In this document: one piece after another, positions 60,984-64,000 of the stretch
Position numbering within the stretch: position 1 is the stretch's first letter
How the letters are laid out: the number at the start of each line of letters is the position of its first letter
NCBI GenBank assembly: GCA_947846985.1
Contig: CANTUZ010000026.1
Coordinates: forward strand, 54,666,730 to 54,730,729
Direction: 5' to 3'
Length of the DNA: 64,000 bases
Origin: Fratercula arctica
Taxonomy: Eukaryota > Chordata > Aves > Charadriiformes > Alcidae
The notes under the pieces: model-generated
The model's input: the letters and a program-made list of their open reading frames with translations, nothing else
What the model was told of the DNA's origin: nothing
The model's database searches: none
Program-made: the position numbers and the translations under genes

Positions 60984-62046
60984 TGTATTGGGTTTGTGTG
61001 GCAGGGTTTTGGTAAGGGGCTGCTGCAGGGCCAATAGATCCAATGCCAGAGGGCTATCAGATGGACTTGTGGTTGGCCAAGGCTGAGGCCTTCAGCGATG
61101 GAGATAGCACCTCTGTAATAACACACGTAAGAAGGGGAAATAACTGCTGCACAATCACAGCAGGAGGAGTGGAGTGAGACTATGTGAGAGAAACAGCCCT
61201 GCGGACACAAAGGTCAGTGAAGAAGAAGCAGCAGGAGGTGCTCCAGGCACTGGAACAGATTCCCCTGCAGCCTGTGGTGAAGACCATGATGAGACAGGCT
61301 GTCCCCGTGCAGCACATGGAGGTTAACAGTGGAGCAGAGATCTACACACCAGAGCAGGTGAATGTGCCCAAGAGAGGTTGTGACCCTATGGAAAGCCTGT
61401 GCTGGACCAGGCTCCTGGCAGGACCTCTGTGGCAAGAGAAGCCCACACCAAAGCAGGTTTGCTGGCAGGACTTGTGACTCTATGGGAGAAGCACACTGAT
61501 GAGTCGTTCCTGAAAGTCTGTACTCCAGGGGAAGGACACGTGGAAAGGACCCACGCTGGTGCAGTTAATGAAGAACTGCAGCCCATGGGAAAGACCCACA
61601 TTGGAGAAGTTCATGGAGGAGTGTGCCCTGTGGGAGGGACCCCACGCTGGAGCAGACAAGTGTTAGGAGGAAGGAACAGCAGAGACAACGTGTGGTGAAC
61701 TGACCACAACCCCCATTCCTGTTCCCCTGTACAACTTCAGGGGAGAAGGTAGAGAAACTGGGAGTGAAATTTAGCCTGGGAAGAAGTGAGAGGTGGGGGG
61801 AAGGTGTTTTTAAAATTTGGGTTTATTTCTCATTATCTCACTCTGATTTGTTTGGTAATAAATTAAATTAATTTTTCCTGAGTCAAGTCTGTTTTGCCTG
61901 TGACAGTAACCACTGAGTGATCTCCCTGTCTTTATCTTGACTCATGAGCATTTCATCATATTTTTCTTCCTCTGCCCAGTTGGAGAAAAAGAGTGATATT
62001 GCAGCTTGGTGGGCACCTGACATCCAACCAAGATCAACCCACCACT
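60984..62046 (+). mobile_element. Full-length solo LTR with 5-bp target duplication
   Basis: It starts TGTATTGGGTTTGTGTGG and ends CAACCCACCACT (the final CA of the family mutated to CT), 1063 bp. The 5 bp before it (TGGCT, 60979-60983) are repeated exactly after it (62047-62051), which fixes both ends. A 5-bp duplication is typical of class III (ERVL-type) elements, though the family name is not established here. An AATAAA signal lies at 61857-61862. The middle (61390-61660) holds imperfect repeated units around CACGCTGGAGCAG. No internal retroviral sequence adjoins, so homologous recombination between two LTRs probably left this solo copy. Confidence 0.9.
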
Positions 62047-64000
62047 TGGCTGAAACAGGAAAACAAACGTGAACTATTTTCAACAATTAAAAACATTGTT
62101 ACAGATTTAATTGTATTAAAAATATGTGGTTAATTTTCATTTTAAGTATCTAACTCATATCTGGGTATAGTTTAAAATTGAAAACACTTTCAAAAATGTT
62201 TCTGAAAGATGGATGCAAACAAAGCAATTTCCTTCTCTCATTTTCCAGATGAAACTGTTTGAATTCAAGTATAGAAAGATTCTAAGTATACAATTGTTTG
62301 TGTCAGTATCATTTCTATAATATCATTAATACGTAATAAAAAAAAAATCCACCATATAACTGAGGATGTTCAAAAAGATAGTAATACTAAATTATGGACT
62401 TGGTTTGGGTTTTTTTTAACTTTTGTGCTTATTTCAAAAGTCTAGACTATATTAGTGAGAGAAGAACAACGAGTAGGTAAACAGAAGTGCCAAAGAACTG
62501 GCAAAAGACAGTTTAATGTTGTCATTTGGTATTTCTGCAAAATTATTTGTATTTATGGCAACTTAACAAAATCCACTGAGTTGTCCAGAGGAAGGTGACT
62601 ATCCTATTTTAAATATTACATTATGTATGCTGGTGAAAAAGTTACTATATCTTCATGCATTTACTTCTGGCAAATAGATTATGAGAAGTCTCATGGTGTG
62701 CATGTGATTGTTTGAGAAGTTAACAATTTGTTGCTTTACATTCCCTTAAAAAAGCTAGAAAGATTGAAAAGCCAGAAAGTTTCAGGTGGGAGTAAAAAAT
62801 GGGAAATACATTTGAGACACAATTTGAACCACAGCAAAGCTTTACATAACATAAGACTAAACGAACCTTAGTGTTTTGGTTTGCTTTACCAAATTCTGAA
62901 ACACAGCATAATTTGTGTATTCTCACTAAAACTTTAACTACAATTTAGGGGTTTTTTTTTGTTTTGTTTTCATACAGAGAAATGATTTATCTAGCTCCTA
63001 TGAAAATTGGTTTACAATATCTACACAAATACTGAGGTACTGAAGCCCTCCAGTTTCTCCAGTTTTATTTCATGCACTAGGGGGAAGAGTTTTAAACATA
63101 CTTTAGTATGTTCAATGATCTGAATTAATTCCAAGGATATGGCATATTTATTTTCATCTTACTAGAAGGGATAAACTCATTTAGGTAAACATCTCATTGA
63201 CAAAAGTGTCCTAGAATAATACATAATGAGATACATCCTATTAACATAATGTGTTTCACCATTTGGTGCTCTGAGCATGATCATTCAGAGCATTCTGATT
63301 TAGAGGTTGATTATATTCAGACTAGATGTTGTGGACTGTAGTTTTCTGTATTTATTTAGGCTGTTTTGCATGATTAATCGTCTCAAGCTAAAATTATTCA
63401 GGCTATTCAGCTCTCCAAGTCAGGCACAGCTGTCAATATTTTCTTTATTTACAGCATGAAAAAGTCAGGTGACAAAAGTATCTCCTGAGATATTTGAGTG
63501 CGGTTTATCCCTGCATGTCAATGGGTATTGTAAACACGCGCTCAAGGTCAGAAAATAGACACAAGTGTATGGTCCTGAACACAGGCCTGCATGTGCGTTT
63601 TACTTTATAGTATGAGGTAAACAGAGTCAAATTCCCTCTTACCAAATGCTCACAGCAGCAGCCTTAGTGCAGTTCTAAACAAGAAGAGAGGCAGAAAGTA
63701 ATGCAAAGCAGTTTGACCTGGTGTGAATAGCGAAATGCTTCCCAGGCTCTCCAGTTTTCATTTTAAAGCTTATTCCAGCAACTAGGCTGAAATATGTGCT
63801 GAAGGATGACAGGGCAGGCCTGTTCCCTAGTTGAGGAGGAGGAATTATTTCATCACAGTTTGCATTATACTTAGTCCATAGAGGTCTTCATCCCCAGAAA
63901 AACAGACACCAGATACTACTAATATTAATATGAATATGTGACATGGCACTATATATATTTATCTGTCACTATCACTGTTTTAAGACCTGGTCTCTCTATT
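62047..64000. other. Unassigned AT-rich sequence
   Basis: No gene or interspersed repeat is recognised from the end of the LTR to the window edge. Open frames are under 70 codons and without motifs. Confidence 0.6.

Noticed and set aside
1..64000. CRISPR arrays, operons, phage or plasmid modules
   Set aside because: No evenly spaced short repeats with unique spacers, no dense same-strand coding and no bacterial-type gene anywhere; the repeat content is avian.

Overview
The window looks like non-coding DNA from a bird genome. It is AT-rich, the longest open frames are short or lie inside repeats, and the recognisable interspersed repeats are CR1 LINEs and avian-type endogenous retrovirus (ERV) LTRs. 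I find no convincing host protein-coding exon, tRNA, rRNA, CRISPR array or bacterial-style operon. The species and chromosome cannot be told from this sequence. Repeat family names rest on remembered family features, not on a database search.

Layout. 1-7272: unassigned AT-rich sequence with two G-runs and one strong hairpin. 7273-8306: a minus-strand CR1 3' end, then a possible small DNA-transposon remnant. 8307-20450: mostly unassigned, with a CR1 scrap near 11.1 kb, a four-copy 20-21 bp repeat carrying homeodomain-like cores at 12.8 kb, AT-rich repeats, and a CpG-enriched patch at 19.1-19.8 kb. 20451-21379: a 604-bp ERVL-like LTR sitting exactly between two copies of a 161-bp direct repeat. 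21380-33144: a CR1 3' end (25.2 kb), a 13-bp-stem hairpin (28.2 kb) and a 5'-truncated LTR (28.9 kb). 33145-35690: two CR1 copies on opposite strands. 38105-39022: an internal CR1 piece carrying endonuclease and early reverse transcriptase, without the usual 3' end. 41803-42089: a candidate MITE. 43310-44405: a full solo LTR on the minus strand. 48960-49195: what appears to be a very old CR1/L3-like fragment. 51.7-59.5 kb: several long poly(A)/poly(T) tracts and the best-preserved CR1 (57.7 kb). 60984-62046: a full solo LTR with a 5-bp target duplication. 62047-64000: unassigned.

No genes here act together in a pathway. The content records repeated retrotransposition into a gene-poor interval. 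CR1 copies are mostly 5'-truncated, as expected for target-primed reverse transcription, and all the LTRs are solo, with no gag, pol or env between paired LTRs. The observation I most want checked is the 161-bp, gap-free, 88%-identical direct repeat abutting both ends of the LTR at 20.6 kb. It is far longer than an integrase target duplication and the LTR lacks the expected short one. No previously undescribed defence, mobile or metabolic system is visible.
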